Notes: generated from the sequence alone by a model not told the origin. A stretch of 8,657 nt of DNA from Chloroflexota bacterium (GCA_018657655.1 JABHWQ010000264.1:1-8657); one strand, 5' to 3'; shown: positions 1 to 7,517, numbered from the stretch's first letter. Program-made: numbers and translations.

Positions 1-6
1 ATCCTG

Positions 7-1296
7 ATGACAAAAGAACTTGACCGAATACTCAAACGGGGTGTAACCGAAGTCATAGTTGAAGAAGAACTCAGGCGCATGCTTGAATCGGGCAAGCCGT
101 TGCGCCTCAAGGAAGGCTTCGATCCCTCGCGTCCCGATATACACCTTGGACACGTAGTAGGGTTGCGTAAATTGCGCCAGTTCCAGGAGTTGGGCCACCA
201 AGTAATTCTCATTGTTGGCGACTGGACGGCTCAGATCGGTGATCCTACAGGCCAATCGCAAATGCGCAACATGATAAGCGCTGAAGAGGTCCGGTCCAAC
301 GCCGAGACATATATGACCCAGTTCTTTAAGGTGGTTGACCGAGAAAAGACAGTGGTTCGCTGGCAAAGTGACTGGTTCGGGAAATTCAGCATGGCTGATG
401 TCATCAGTCTAACCAGTAAGTTCACTGTGGCCCAGATGCTGGCTCGTGAGGATTTCTCCAAGCGATATGCAGCCGGACATCCTATCGGAATCACCGAACT
501 CTTGTATCCGCTGCTTCAGGCCTACGATTCGGTGATGATCGAATCGGACGTTGAATTTGGCGGGATCGATCAGAAATTCAACTGTCTCATGGGGCGCGAA
601 TTACAGGAGATGATGGGGCAAAAACCACAGCAGGTCTTTTTCACACCGTTACTGGTTGGGACCGATGGCAAGATGAAGATGTCCAAGAGTCTGGATAACT
701 ACATCGCCGTGGATGATCCTCCCAACGAGATGTATGGCAAGGTAATGTCTCTTCCGGACGAACTGATCATCGATTATTTTGAACTGATCACCGATGTTTC
801 GGACGAAGAGTTGAATGAGTATCGAAAGATGCTGGCAATAGATTCCATGAACCCCATGGTTATCAAGAAACGCCTCGCGCAAGTGATCGTCAGTGAATTT
901 CATGACGCAGTCGCAGCCGATACGGCGCAAACAGCGTTTGAAAAACAATTTCAGATGCGTGGGGTTCCAAATGAAATACAAGAGATTCGAATTTCATTTA
1001 ATGAATACATTGATTCTCGGATTGAGCACCCACCTTCGGATTTACTTGAAGCAGTTAAGGTAGAGGGTTCAAATACAGTACGAGGTGCTGTTAGCTTAGC
1101 ACATATCTTGAGTCGTTACGGAGTAGTTGAGAGTAATTCTCAGGCAAAGAGACTTATTGCTCAGGATGCCGTTAGTCTCATTTACCCTGATGGTCAAAAG
1201 AGTGTTTATCGAGAGGGAATGTATATTCGAGATGGCATGATTATAAAAGTAGGTAAGCGCCGCTTTGCTAAGATTGTTAACGCTGACAAGGATTAA
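7..1296 (+). CDS. tyrS: Tyrosyl-tRNA synthetase (TyrZ-like, class I)
   Basis: Cytoplasmic enzyme that activates tyrosine with ATP and charges tRNA-Tyr. The 429-residue product has the class I signatures in order: HLGH at residues 46-49 (the HIGH motif), a tyrosine-pocket stretch with QAYD and a nearby FGGIDQKFN segment around residues 170-195, and KMSKS at 224-228. From about residue 360 to the C-terminus it looks like an S4 RNA-binding domain. Length (about 400-430 aa) and the GDPTGQ-type sequence after HLGH fit the TyrZ/H. influenzae-like branch rather than the shorter E. coli-like branch. The ATG at 7 is the natural start, but only six bases precede it, so the ribosome site and promoter lie outside the window and a slightly earlier start cannot be excluded. 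The next gene starts 38 bp downstream without a terminator. The last third is clearly more A+T-rich (about 40% G+C) than the sampled earlier part (about 50%). Confidence 0.96.
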   Translation: MTKELDRILKRGVTEVIVEEELRRMLESGKPLRLKEGFDPSRPDIHLGHVVGLRKLRQFQELGHQVILIVGDWTAQIGDPTGQSQMRNMISAEEVRSNAETYMTQFFKVVDREKTVVRWQSDWFGKFSMADVISLTSKFTVAQMLAREDFSKRYAAGHPIGITELLYPLLQAYDSVMIESDVEFGGIDQKFNCLMGRELQEMMGQKPQQVFFTPLLVGTDGKMKMSKSLDNYIAVDDPPNEMYGKVMSLPDELIIDYFELITDVSDEELNEYRKMLAIDSMNPMVIKKRLAQVIVSEFHDAVAADTAQTAFEKQFQMRGVPNEIQEIRISFNEYIDSRIEHPPSDLLEAVKVEGSNTVRGAVSLAHILSRYGVVESNSQAKRLIAQDAVSLIYPDGQKSVYREGMYIRDGMIIKVGKRRFAKIVNADKD

Positions 1297-1319
1297 GAAG
1301 CGTTCTTTAAATTTTATTC

Positions 1320-1325
1320 GAGGAG
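1320..1325 (+). promoter_or_regulatory. Ribosome binding site of the carboxyltransferase gene
   Basis: GAGGAG lies 9 bases upstream of the ATG at 1335 and is a strong Shine-Dalgarno match. It fixes the start of the carboxyltransferase gene. The surrounding 38-bp gap contains no hairpin or convincing promoter, which favours co-transcription with tyrS. Confidence 0.8.
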
Positions 1326-1334
1326 ACAAGCCAC

Positions 1335-2894
1335 ATGACACCAAAAACACATGCCGAAGTTTATCAGGAATATGAGGAGAAAAAAGGGAAAATACTGGCT
1401 CAGGGTGGTGAAAAGGGGGTTGAGAAGCAGCATAAAGACGGTAAAATGACCGCTCGAGAAAGAATCGATTATTTCTTCGATGAAGGAACTTTTACCGAAA
1501 TCGGAATGTTTGTAAAACATCGCACAACCGCTTTTGGCCTGGATAAAAAAGAGATTCCGGCGGAAGGGGTAATCACCGGGTTCGGAAAAGTGAACGGACG
1601 TAGTGTTGTTGTTGCCGCTGAAGACTACACCACAATGGCCGGCACCTATGGTGAAGGTCATGGAAAGAAATTTGCCCGGGCCGTTGATTTCGCTAAGGAG
1701 AAAGGCTGTCCTTTCGTGGGTATGAATGATTCCGGTGGCGCCCGGCTTCAGGAAGGGATGGACACGCTGGAGGCCTACGGGTGGCTGTTCAATGCCCAGA
1801 TAAGAGCTTCGGGGATCATCCCTCAGATCGCCCTTTTGATGGGGCCTTGTCTTGGTGGACAGGCCTATCATCCTATCATGCAGGACTTCCTTATTCAGTG
1901 CAAAGATACTGGTTTCATGGGAATCGCTGGTCCGGCTTTTGTTAAGACTCAGATTGGTGAAGAGATTACCCTAGATCAACTTTCCGGCTGGCGGGCCCAC
2001 GCGGTCAAGTCCGGGCAATCCCATATGCTTGCCGATGACGACAAGGATTGCATGGACAAGGCCAAAGCGCTGCTAGATCTACTGCCATCAAATAACCAGC
2101 AAAAACCGCCTATCAAAGAGACCAGCGATGATCCCAATCGGGAAATCCCGGAATTAAATGAGATCGTTCCGGTTGAGCAATTTCGGCCCTTCAACATGAT
2201 GGATGTTATCAGCAGGATTGTTGACGATGGCTCCTTCATGGAAACGCTGGCTCTTCACGCCACCAATCTTATCACCGGTTTTGCCCGCTTCAATGGCCGT
2301 ACCACCGGTATTGTAGCCAACCAGCCGATGCAGAAAGCAGGAATGCTTGATATTGATGCTTCCGACAAACTGGCCCGGTTTGTCAGAACCTGTGACCTGT
2401 TCAACGTCCCGGTCGTGACTTTGGTTGATTGCCCTTGCTTTATTATCGGGTCTGATGCTGATTGGCGTGGCATCCTGCGTCATGGCGCCAAGACGCTCTA
2501 TGCATGGTCCGACGCCACTGTGCCGCTGATCTCGATCATTTTGCGCAAATCATACGCAGGAGCGCATTACGGTATGCTGGATAAATCCATCGGTGCTGAC
2601 CTGGTTTGGGCCTGGCCGCAATCACAGATCACCATCGTCGGTGCGGCCACCGCTTCCAGCGTCATCTTTGCCAAGGAGATCAAGAACTCCGAAAACCCGC
2701 AAGAAACCGCGGCCAAGCGAATGCAGGAGTACAGTGATCTCTACGAGAATCCATATGTCTCCTCGGAGAGGGGATACACAGACGGCATTATTATGCCTGC
2801 CGAGACCCGCAAGTACATCAACATGTCGCTTGACTCACTAGAGAACAAACAGGAATCACGCCCTTGGAGGAAGTACTCAAATATTAACCTTTAG
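1335..2894 (+). CDS. Acyl-CoA carboxylase carboxyltransferase (beta) subunit
   Basis: Carboxyltransferase subunit of a biotin-dependent acyl-CoA carboxylase (propionyl-/methylcrotonyl-/acetyl-CoA carboxylase beta family) or of a related sodium-pumping decarboxylase; the substrate cannot be fixed. The 519-residue length is typical. It has two crotonase-fold halves. The N-half carries NDSGGARLQEG (SGGAR at 133-137, first oxyanion-hole region) and GPCLGGQAYHP. The C-half carries RHGAKTLYAW (RHGA at 382-385), a KSYAGAHYGM stretch (405-414, canonical KAYGGAY) and a C-terminal ERGYTDGIIMPAETR segment like the conserved RGxVDxxIxPxxTR end. An oddity is VDCPCF at 364-369, where the family normally has DxPGF; the glycine is replaced by Cys368. 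No biotin carboxylase or biotin carrier gene is within the window, so the partner subunits must be encoded elsewhere. It sits between tyrS (38 bp upstream) and a strong terminator, probably the last gene of that unit. Confidence 0.92.
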   Translation: MTPKTHAEVYQEYEEKKGKILAQGGEKGVEKQHKDGKMTARERIDYFFDEGTFTEIGMFVKHRTTAFGLDKKEIPAEGVITGFGKVNGRSVVVAAEDYTTMAGTYGEGHGKKFARAVDFAKEKGCPFVGMNDSGGARLQEGMDTLEAYGWLFNAQIRASGIIPQIALLMGPCLGGQAYHPIMQDFLIQCKDTGFMGIAGPAFVKTQIGEEITLDQLSGWRAHAVKSGQSHMLADDDKDCMDKAKALLDLLPSNNQQKPPIKETSDDPNREIPELNEIVPVEQFRPFNMMDVISRIVDDGSFMETLALHATNLITGFARFNGRTTGIVANQPMQKAGMLDIDASDKLARFVRTCDLFNVPVVTLVDCPCFIIGSDADWRGILRHGAKTLYAWSDATVPLISIILRKSYAGAHYGMLDKSIGADLVWAWPQSQITIVGAATASSVIFAKEIKNSENPQETAAKRMQEYSDLYENPYVSSERGYTDGIIMPAETRKYINMSLDSLENKQESRPWRKYSNINL

Positions 2895-2922
2895 TGCCAG
2901 GACGCGTTTTTAGTTCAAATCG

Positions 2923-2954
2923 AAAAGAGGGGGGCTTTTACCCCCTCTTTTTTT
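2923..2954 (+). terminator. Rho-independent terminator after the carboxyltransferase gene
   Basis: A perfect 11-bp stem (AAAAGAGGGGG at 2923-2933 with CCCCCTCTTTT at 2941-2951) encloses a 7-base loop, and the T run continues to 2954. It begins 28 bases after the stop codon at 2892-2894. The run of A on the left arm and T on the right could also let it work on the opposite strand, but no minus-strand gene converges here. It separates the tyrS-carboxyltransferase unit from the fusion gene. Confidence 0.93.
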
Positions 2955-2977
2955 GTATTAAGATTGTTCGTAAGGAA

Positions 2978-2997
2978 AATTGGTGATTACACCAATT
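2978..2997. promoter_or_regulatory. Perfect dyad, candidate operator
   Basis: AATTGGTG (2978-2985) and CACCAATT (2990-2997) are perfect inverted arms of 8 bases around a 4-base spacer, ATTA. The right arm overlaps the first two bases of the predicted -35 box at 2996-3001. There is no T tract after it, so it is not a terminator, and it lies upstream of the predicted transcription start, so it would act as DNA. Symmetry and position fit a dimeric repressor or activator site for the large sugar-nucleotide gene. The regulator is not identifiable and no regulator gene is in the window. Confidence 0.5.
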
Positions 2998-3024
2998 GCC
3001 TTCTGATTCTCTCTACGTTATGAT
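2996..3024 (+). promoter_or_regulatory. Sigma70-like promoter of the fusion gene
   Basis: A -35 candidate TTGCCT (2996-3001, 4 of 6 to TTGACA) is followed after exactly 17 bases by a -10 candidate TATGAT (3019-3024, 5 of 6 to TATAAT). Transcription would start near 3031, giving a very short leader of about 17 bases that contains only the ribosome site. The preceding gene ends in a strong terminator, so an independent promoter is expected here. Not tested; based on consensus matching only. Confidence 0.6.
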
Positions 3025-3034
3025 ATAGCAAATC

Positions 3035-3040
3035 AAGGGG
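3035..3040 (+). promoter_or_regulatory. Ribosome binding site deciding the start of the fusion gene
   Basis: AAGGGG ends 7 bases before the ATG at 3048 but only one base before an in-frame GTG at 3042. The spacing therefore favours the ATG at 3048 over the GTG two codons upstream. Confidence 0.7.
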
Positions 3041-3047
3041 TGTGATC

Positions 3048-6000
3048 ATGCATCAGGAAAACATCCGAGATATGTATACTGCGGTTGAAGATGGCCGTGG
3101 ATTTGATGTAATCATCGTTGTCTCTTCCAATAAAGATCAGGCCAAATTCTGGCAGAAACGCCTTGAGGCTACTAAAGGTTCTGTGATTGGCCGAGGAACA
3201 GAAGTGATATCGGTGGAAGAGGATTGGTCTGGCGGCGCAGGCCAGCTGCTGGGTACACTCTATGCCTGGAATAAGGCAGAGACTGCCCAAAGGTTGATGC
3301 GAATTCTTCAAAGTGGGCGCAACATTGCCATGTATCATACGGCAGGCAAAGGGACCCGTATGGCTCCACTTCCGGCTGCAGAGGCCAATAACAAATCTGC
3401 TATCAAACTCCCGCGCATGATTTATGTCAGCGGTAAGAAAACCCCTATGACCGTCCTTGAAGCTGTAATATTCCAGACGGATATTTTTGCGGCTACTCGA
3501 CAGGGGAGATTGTGTGTTTTTTGGGGTGACCAAGTGTTCATCCCTTCCAAGCTGGTGGATTGTGCCCGGTCGCATCATGCTGAGATCATGGATATTCGAT
3601 CTGAGGTACCGCCAGATGAGGAAACGTGGCGAAGAGACTGGCAGAGCTATGGTCTCATCATTCCCACTTCTGATGGCCAGGCTCTACAGAGGGAAAAGCA
3701 GAGTTGGGATGAACTCAATGCCTTGATTGATCAAGGTGTAGCCAGACCGAATGAACATGGAAAGGTTTCATTGGGGAAGAGTCTCGGCAGTTTTACTGTC
3801 TCCAGCGCATTCCTTTCTTCCTTGCTGGAGGAGTTCAGTTTTGAACTGTCCCAGAAGCAAGGGAAGATGGATACCGATCCGGACCTCTGGATGCCTTTGA
3901 CATCAAGTCGGGATGATTATATATCCAGAGGAGGAGACGAGTTTCATTGGGATCGAATCGATGAGTTCAAACAACGGTTCCTGTCCCAAAACAAGCAGGG
4001 GCTCAAATTGTTCGGGGACAAAGATATCGGGAGTGATACCCTCTGGTGGGATTATGGCCAGGTCCGATTATATCACCATAATTTCCTGAAGGCACTGGAA
4101 GAATCGGCAGAAGGAGATTGTCTGAGGAAATTCTACAACCTTGAAAACCACTGGGTACGAAAGTCAAGTGAAGATGGGCTGACGGTTGAGAATTCAATAC
4201 TGGTAGATGTCCAGGCGAAAGGGAAAATAGAGGGCAGTGTGTTAATGAATGTGAGTGGTGACAAGGTCGATATTTCAAATTCGGTTATTGTTGACAGTTC
4301 CCTTTCTCAAATGCGGGGCAAACAGACACTTCTATACAATTGCATCGATATCGAAGGTTTGAAACTGCCGCCCGAGACGGTGATGGCCGACGTATTTATG
4401 CCTTCTCAAGGCCGTATTCGGATGAAGACCGAATTAGTGCGCGATGGGAAAGAAGACTGGGATAGCGTTATTCCCGGTAATCCGTATTCTTTTGGTGCTT
4501 TGAGTAGAGCCGTAAGCAATCAGCTTGCAGCTGGGTTTGTAGCTGAGAGGGAAAGGTGGATGATCTTTCATGAGCATCGGGAGAAGTTGCCGCAGCTGTT
4601 GAAGGGATTAACCAGGAGCTTCATCAAACCTGCCATCGATAATCTGGTGGAAACCGTGTGGGGTGGGGACTACATCGAAAAAACCAAAGGATTGACTCCA
4701 TCGGGCAGGAACATCGGGGAATCCTGGGAGTGCTCAACACATAATCGGCATCCATCAACAGTTGTATTTGAAAACGGCTCAAAAATACCATTAAGTGATC
4801 TCATAAATCTAGCTGGCGAAGATGTCCTGGGGCGGCGAATTACACAGGAATTTATGGGACAGCTTCCGGTGTTAGTCAAATTTCTCGATGCCAGGGAGGA
4901 TCTTTCGGTTCAGGTACACCCCTCGGATGAGAAAGCCACAGAGCTTGGAGAAAACGATACCGGCAAAACGGAAGCCTGGCTGATACTACATGCAGAGCCG
5001 GGTGCTGTGGTGTACCTTGGTTTCAAAGATGATGTTGATAAAACAGAGTTTGAAAAAGACCTCTCTTCTCCTGATATAAACATAGCTGAAAAATACCTGA
5101 ATGCCATTCCGGCGAAGGTTGGTGACGTGCTGTTCAATCCAACCGGAGCGGTGCATGCCATTGGGAAGGGAGTGTTTCTGGCTGAGATTCAACAGTCTTC
5201 CGGGATTACATATCGCGTCTGGGATTGGAACCGGGTTCCCAAACGAGCGCTTCATATCTCTCAAGCAATGGAATCTCTCAATTTCAGCAAGACAACCAAG
5301 GCAGATTTTGAATTGCATCCCAAGCAACTCAGCGATAACGAAGAACGGCTGATCGATGATTTCTACTTTACAGTAGATCGCATAACTCTTTCATCAGGCG
5401 GCAAACATACTGTGGATACCAATGGAGCTTTTCAGGTTTTGACCTGTCTTGAAGGAAAGGCCGAACTTAGCAAGGGGCGTTCCAAAGCGACCCTCTCCGG
5501 TGGGGAATCATTGCTTGTTCCGGCTACTTTTGAGAAATACAAGATAGTTGCTACTGAAAATTGTGTGATCCTGAAATCGTTCGTGCTGGTGCCTCAGCAA
5601 ATCGATCCGGTGATCTTTCAGACCTACGATGTTAGAGCTGTAGCTAACCAGTATCTTTCAGATAGGGTCTGTTACTATCTCGGTAAGGGTTACGGAACAT
5701 TTGTCAGAAGGTTCAACGATGCTTCCTCCGGTAAGCTTTGGGTGGCCGTTGGGGGAGGAGTCAGGCTTTCCACTGAAAGAATCCGCAAACAGGTAATCAA
5801 GGGAATCATTTCCACGGGTGTCAATGTATATGATGTTGGAGTTACGTCAACTCCGGAACTCTATTTCTCCATTCCGTACATGAACGTTGATGGGGGAATT
5901 AACCTCACTGCCAGTCACAATGAATCAGAATACAATGGCCTCAAACAGGTAGTGCGGAGCGAAGATGGTTTCATAACCAGTATCAATGCGGAGCAGATGC

Positions 6001-7382
6001 TGGAAATCAAGAGATCGGTGCTAGAGGGCGATTTCCTTGATGGTGAAGGTAGGTGCGTCAAAGTAGAAGAAGGCGAGGTAGTTCGATATCACAACGAGAT
6101 GGTTAAAGCTAATTGCCGATTGGGACGTGAGTTATGGATCGATTTGCTTGAAATTTGGAGGAGTCGAGGACTCAAAGCTCTTTTAAATATTACCTCTAAA
6201 ATTGAATTCCCAACAGCTTTGAATGAAGAAAGATGGAATAGAATCAGGAAAGCCCTTGGACTGGAGGAAGGGTGTGTACAACCCCCTACTGCTATTGAAC
6301 ACCCGTTTGAAGGGATAAAAGTTGTCATTGACTTTGGCAATGGTTCTGCATGGAGAACAAAGTCGGTTTACTCCGATCTAGGGGCTGAAGTGGTTGCCAT
6401 CAATGAGGAGCCGGATGGGTCTTTCCCGGCCCATATTCCCGATCCAATCAAGGCTAAATATCGCAAACAGCTTGAATCGGCGGTAAAAAAAGAGGCTGAG
6501 GGTTGTTCCAAAGAAGTGTTGGGAATCGGGAATGACGAAGATGTGGACCGTGTGATATATGTGCGAAGGGATAGCCGGGTCGTTGAGGGGGACAGGACTC
6601 TGGCCATACAGGCAAAAGCGATCGTCGAAGATCACATCCGAAGTGGAGGCACGAGTAAACCTCGATTCATGGGCGAAGTGAAATTTTCGCGAATCACCGA
6701 AGAGTGCATCACTGCCAGCGGTGGCGAATACATCATGAGTCCCACTGGGTTTGCTTTCATTAAGGATGGTGTAAAGGCTTTGATGCAGGCGATAAAGGCC
6801 GGTGATTCCCAAGTAGAGTTGTTTGGCCATAAGATCGACCTGAGTGAGAACAAAGAACCGATAGCACTTGCAGCTGAACTCTCCGGGCATCAAATGTCGG
6901 GGCACGAGGAAAACTGGATTTTTGATGATGCAACGCTTGCGGCAACCAAACTGATCTCAGTTATAGCCAGTGGGTTAAAGGAAGGGAAAACGTTTATTGA
7001 TATCGATGAAGCGGTTCCGAGGTATCCGGCTACCCCTGAGTTAAATATTCGACTGAGTACCAACATCCTTGCGGAAAAAGAGGAAGTTGTTGAAGTGATG
7101 GTGGATATCTTCCAAAAGAAAGGGTACACCATCGATACCACTGATGGCGGTCTCATCAAATGGTTCGACAAAAAAGAACAGTGGATGGGGCAGGCGCTGG
7201 TTCGCAAATCGAATACACAACCGATGATCATCTGCCGGGTTGAAGGGCGAAGTGATGATGCCAAACAGGCCATCGAGGATGAGTTCTTTGCTGAACTGTC
7301 AAAGGTTTCCACAAAATCAGTTCCCAATCTTGATCTATCTTCGGATGATTATATTCGAGGCATATTACCCCGGATTCAGTAG
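3048..7382 (+). CDS. Nucleotidyltransferase-like / PMI / phosphomannomutase fusion
   Basis: A 1444-residue cytoplasmic protein with no signal peptide, combining three sugar-phosphate modules. Numbering is from the ATG at 3048. Residues 1 to about 500 look like a sugar-1-phosphate nucleotidyltransferase: GGAGQLLGTLYA (62-73), AGKGTRMAPLP from 99, LP and a Lys-rich NNKSAIKLP stretch, WGDQV (GD at 160-161), WWDYGQV (DYG at 335-337), then an imperfect beta-helix-like region at about 381-435. About 530-850 is a class I mannose-6-phosphate isomerase of the short Bacillus type: VWGG (537-540), metal ligands in QVHP (Gln622, His624), Glu642 and His703, and the arginine in TYRVWDW (Arg723). Residues 857-1444 are a phosphomannomutase/phosphoglucomutase: FQTYDVR (857), phosphoserine loop TASHN (Ser956), PDGSFPAHIPDP (1122), metal loop DEDVDR (1163-1168), ELSGH (1277-1281) and phosphate loop RKSNTQP (1386-1392). 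Together these could make GDP-mannose from fructose-6-phosphate. PMI and PMM are secure; the N-terminal nucleotide and sugar are not known. The mutase part is unusually long (588 residues against about 450-460), with an apparent insertion at about 1023-1087, and VGGGVR (901-906) replaces the usual VGRDxR. Confidence 0.9.
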   Translation: MHQENIRDMYTAVEDGRGFDVIIVVSSNKDQAKFWQKRLEATKGSVIGRGTEVISVEEDWSGGAGQLLGTLYAWNKAETAQRLMRILQSGRNIAMYHTAGKGTRMAPLPAAEANNKSAIKLPRMIYVSGKKTPMTVLEAVIFQTDIFAATRQGRLCVFWGDQVFIPSKLVDCARSHHAEIMDIRSEVPPDEETWRRDWQSYGLIIPTSDGQALQREKQSWDELNALIDQGVARPNEHGKVSLGKSLGSFTVSSAFLSSLLEEFSFELSQKQGKMDTDPDLWMPLTSSRDDYISRGGDEFHWDRIDEFKQRFLSQNKQGLKLFGDKDIGSDTLWWDYGQVRLYHHNFLKALEESAEGDCLRKFYNLENHWVRKSSEDGLTVENSILVDVQAKGKIEGSVLMNVSGDKVDISNSVIVDSSLSQMRGKQTLLYNCIDIEGLKLPPETVMADVFMPSQGRIRMKTELVRDGKEDWDSVIPGNPYSFGALSRAVSNQLAAGFVAERERWMIFHEHREKLPQLLKGLTRSFIKPAIDNLVETVWGGDYIEKTKGLTPSGRNIGESWECSTHNRHPSTVVFENGSKIPLSDLINLAGEDVLGRRITQEFMGQLPVLVKFLDAREDLSVQVHPSDEKATELGENDTGKTEAWLILHAEPGAVVYLGFKDDVDKTEFEKDLSSPDINIAEKYLNAIPAKVGDVLFNPTGAVHAIGKGVFLAEIQQSSGITYRVWDWNRVPKRALHISQAMESLNFSKTTKADFELHPKQLSDNEERLIDDFYFTVDRITLSSGGKHTVDTNGAFQVLTCLEGKAELSKGRSKATLSGGESLLVPATFEKYKIVATENCVILKSFVLVPQQIDPVIFQTYDVRAVANQYLSDRVCYYLGKGYGTFVRRFNDASSGKLWVAVGGGVRLSTERIRKQVIKGIISTGVNVYDVGVTSTPELYFSIPYMNVDGGINLTASHNESEYNGLKQVVRSEDGFITSINAEQMLEIKRSVLEGDFLDGEGRCVKVEEGEVVRYHNEMVKANCRLGRELWIDLLEIWRSRGLKALLNITSKIEFPTALNEERWNRIRKALGLEEGCVQPPTAIEHPFEGIKVVIDFGNGSAWRTKSVYSDLGAEVVAINEEPDGSFPAHIPDPIKAKYRKQLESAVKKEAEGCSKEVLGIGNDEDVDRVIYVRRDSRVVEGDRTLAIQAKAIVEDHIRSGGTSKPRFMGEVKFSRITEECITASGGEYIMSPTGFAFIKDGVKALMQAIKAGDSQVELFGHKIDLSENKEPIALAAELSGHQMSGHEENWIFDDATLAATKLISVIASGLKEGKTFIDIDEAVPRYPATPELNIRLSTNILAEKEEVVEVMVDIFQKKGYTIDTTDGGLIKWFDKKEQWMGQALVRKSNTQPMIICRVEGRSDDAKQAIEDEFFAELSKVSTKSVPNLDLSSDDYIRGILPRIQ

Positions 7383-7383
7383 C

Positions 7384-7405
7384 AGCAGGTACTAGTTTAC
7401 CTGCT
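7384..7405 (+). other. Hairpin just after the fusion gene
   Basis: AGCAGGTA (7384-7391) pairs with TACCTGCT (7398-7405) across a 6-base loop, starting one base past the stop codon. No T run follows, so it is not a standard Rho-independent terminator. It might stabilise the 3' end of the message or be a weak or factor-dependent stop. The rest of the gap to 7520 shows no convincing promoter, so the next gene may be read through from the fusion gene or have a promoter I cannot recognise. Confidence 0.4.
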
Positions 7406-7510
7406 TGCCACTGATCGTTCACCCTAACCATAAATTGGTGTTCTCCACGTTTCATTCACGTTGGTATGCATGCTAACATCAGTCTGGAATACTTCTATTT
7501 GTCCCGATGT

Positions 7511-7517
7511 GAGGGGG
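7511..7517 (+). promoter_or_regulatory. Ribosome binding site of the secreted protein gene
   Basis: The purine run GAGGGGG ends three bases before the ATG at 7521; its GAGG core (7511-7514) is six bases away. It supports the ATG at 7521 over an in-frame GTG at 7509, which would overlap the ribosome site itself. Confidence 0.65.

Noticed and set aside
1314..1871. Minus-strand open frame of 185 codons over the carboxyltransferase start
   Set aside because: It lies across strongly conserved carboxyltransferase sequence including SGGAR and the gene's ribosome site. No recognisable motif in the translation.
3042..3047. GTG start two codons upstream of the ATG of the fusion gene
   Set aside because: The ribosome site AAGGGG would be only one base from the GTG, against a normal 7 bases from the ATG at 3048.
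3033..3578. Minus-strand open frame of 181 codons over the fusion gene start
   Set aside because: It overlaps the N-terminal nucleotidyltransferase-like loops and the plus-strand ribosome site; no independent support.
6378..6905. Minus-strand open frame of 175 codons inside the mutase region
   Set aside because: It is antisense to the mutase metal loop and ELSGH region, whose motifs prove the plus frame is the coding one.
7433..7440. Second copy of the octamer AATTGGTG, as in the dyad at 2978-2997
   Set aside because: Only one arm is present, with no CACCAATT partner nearby; a single A+T-rich octamer can recur by chance in this length.
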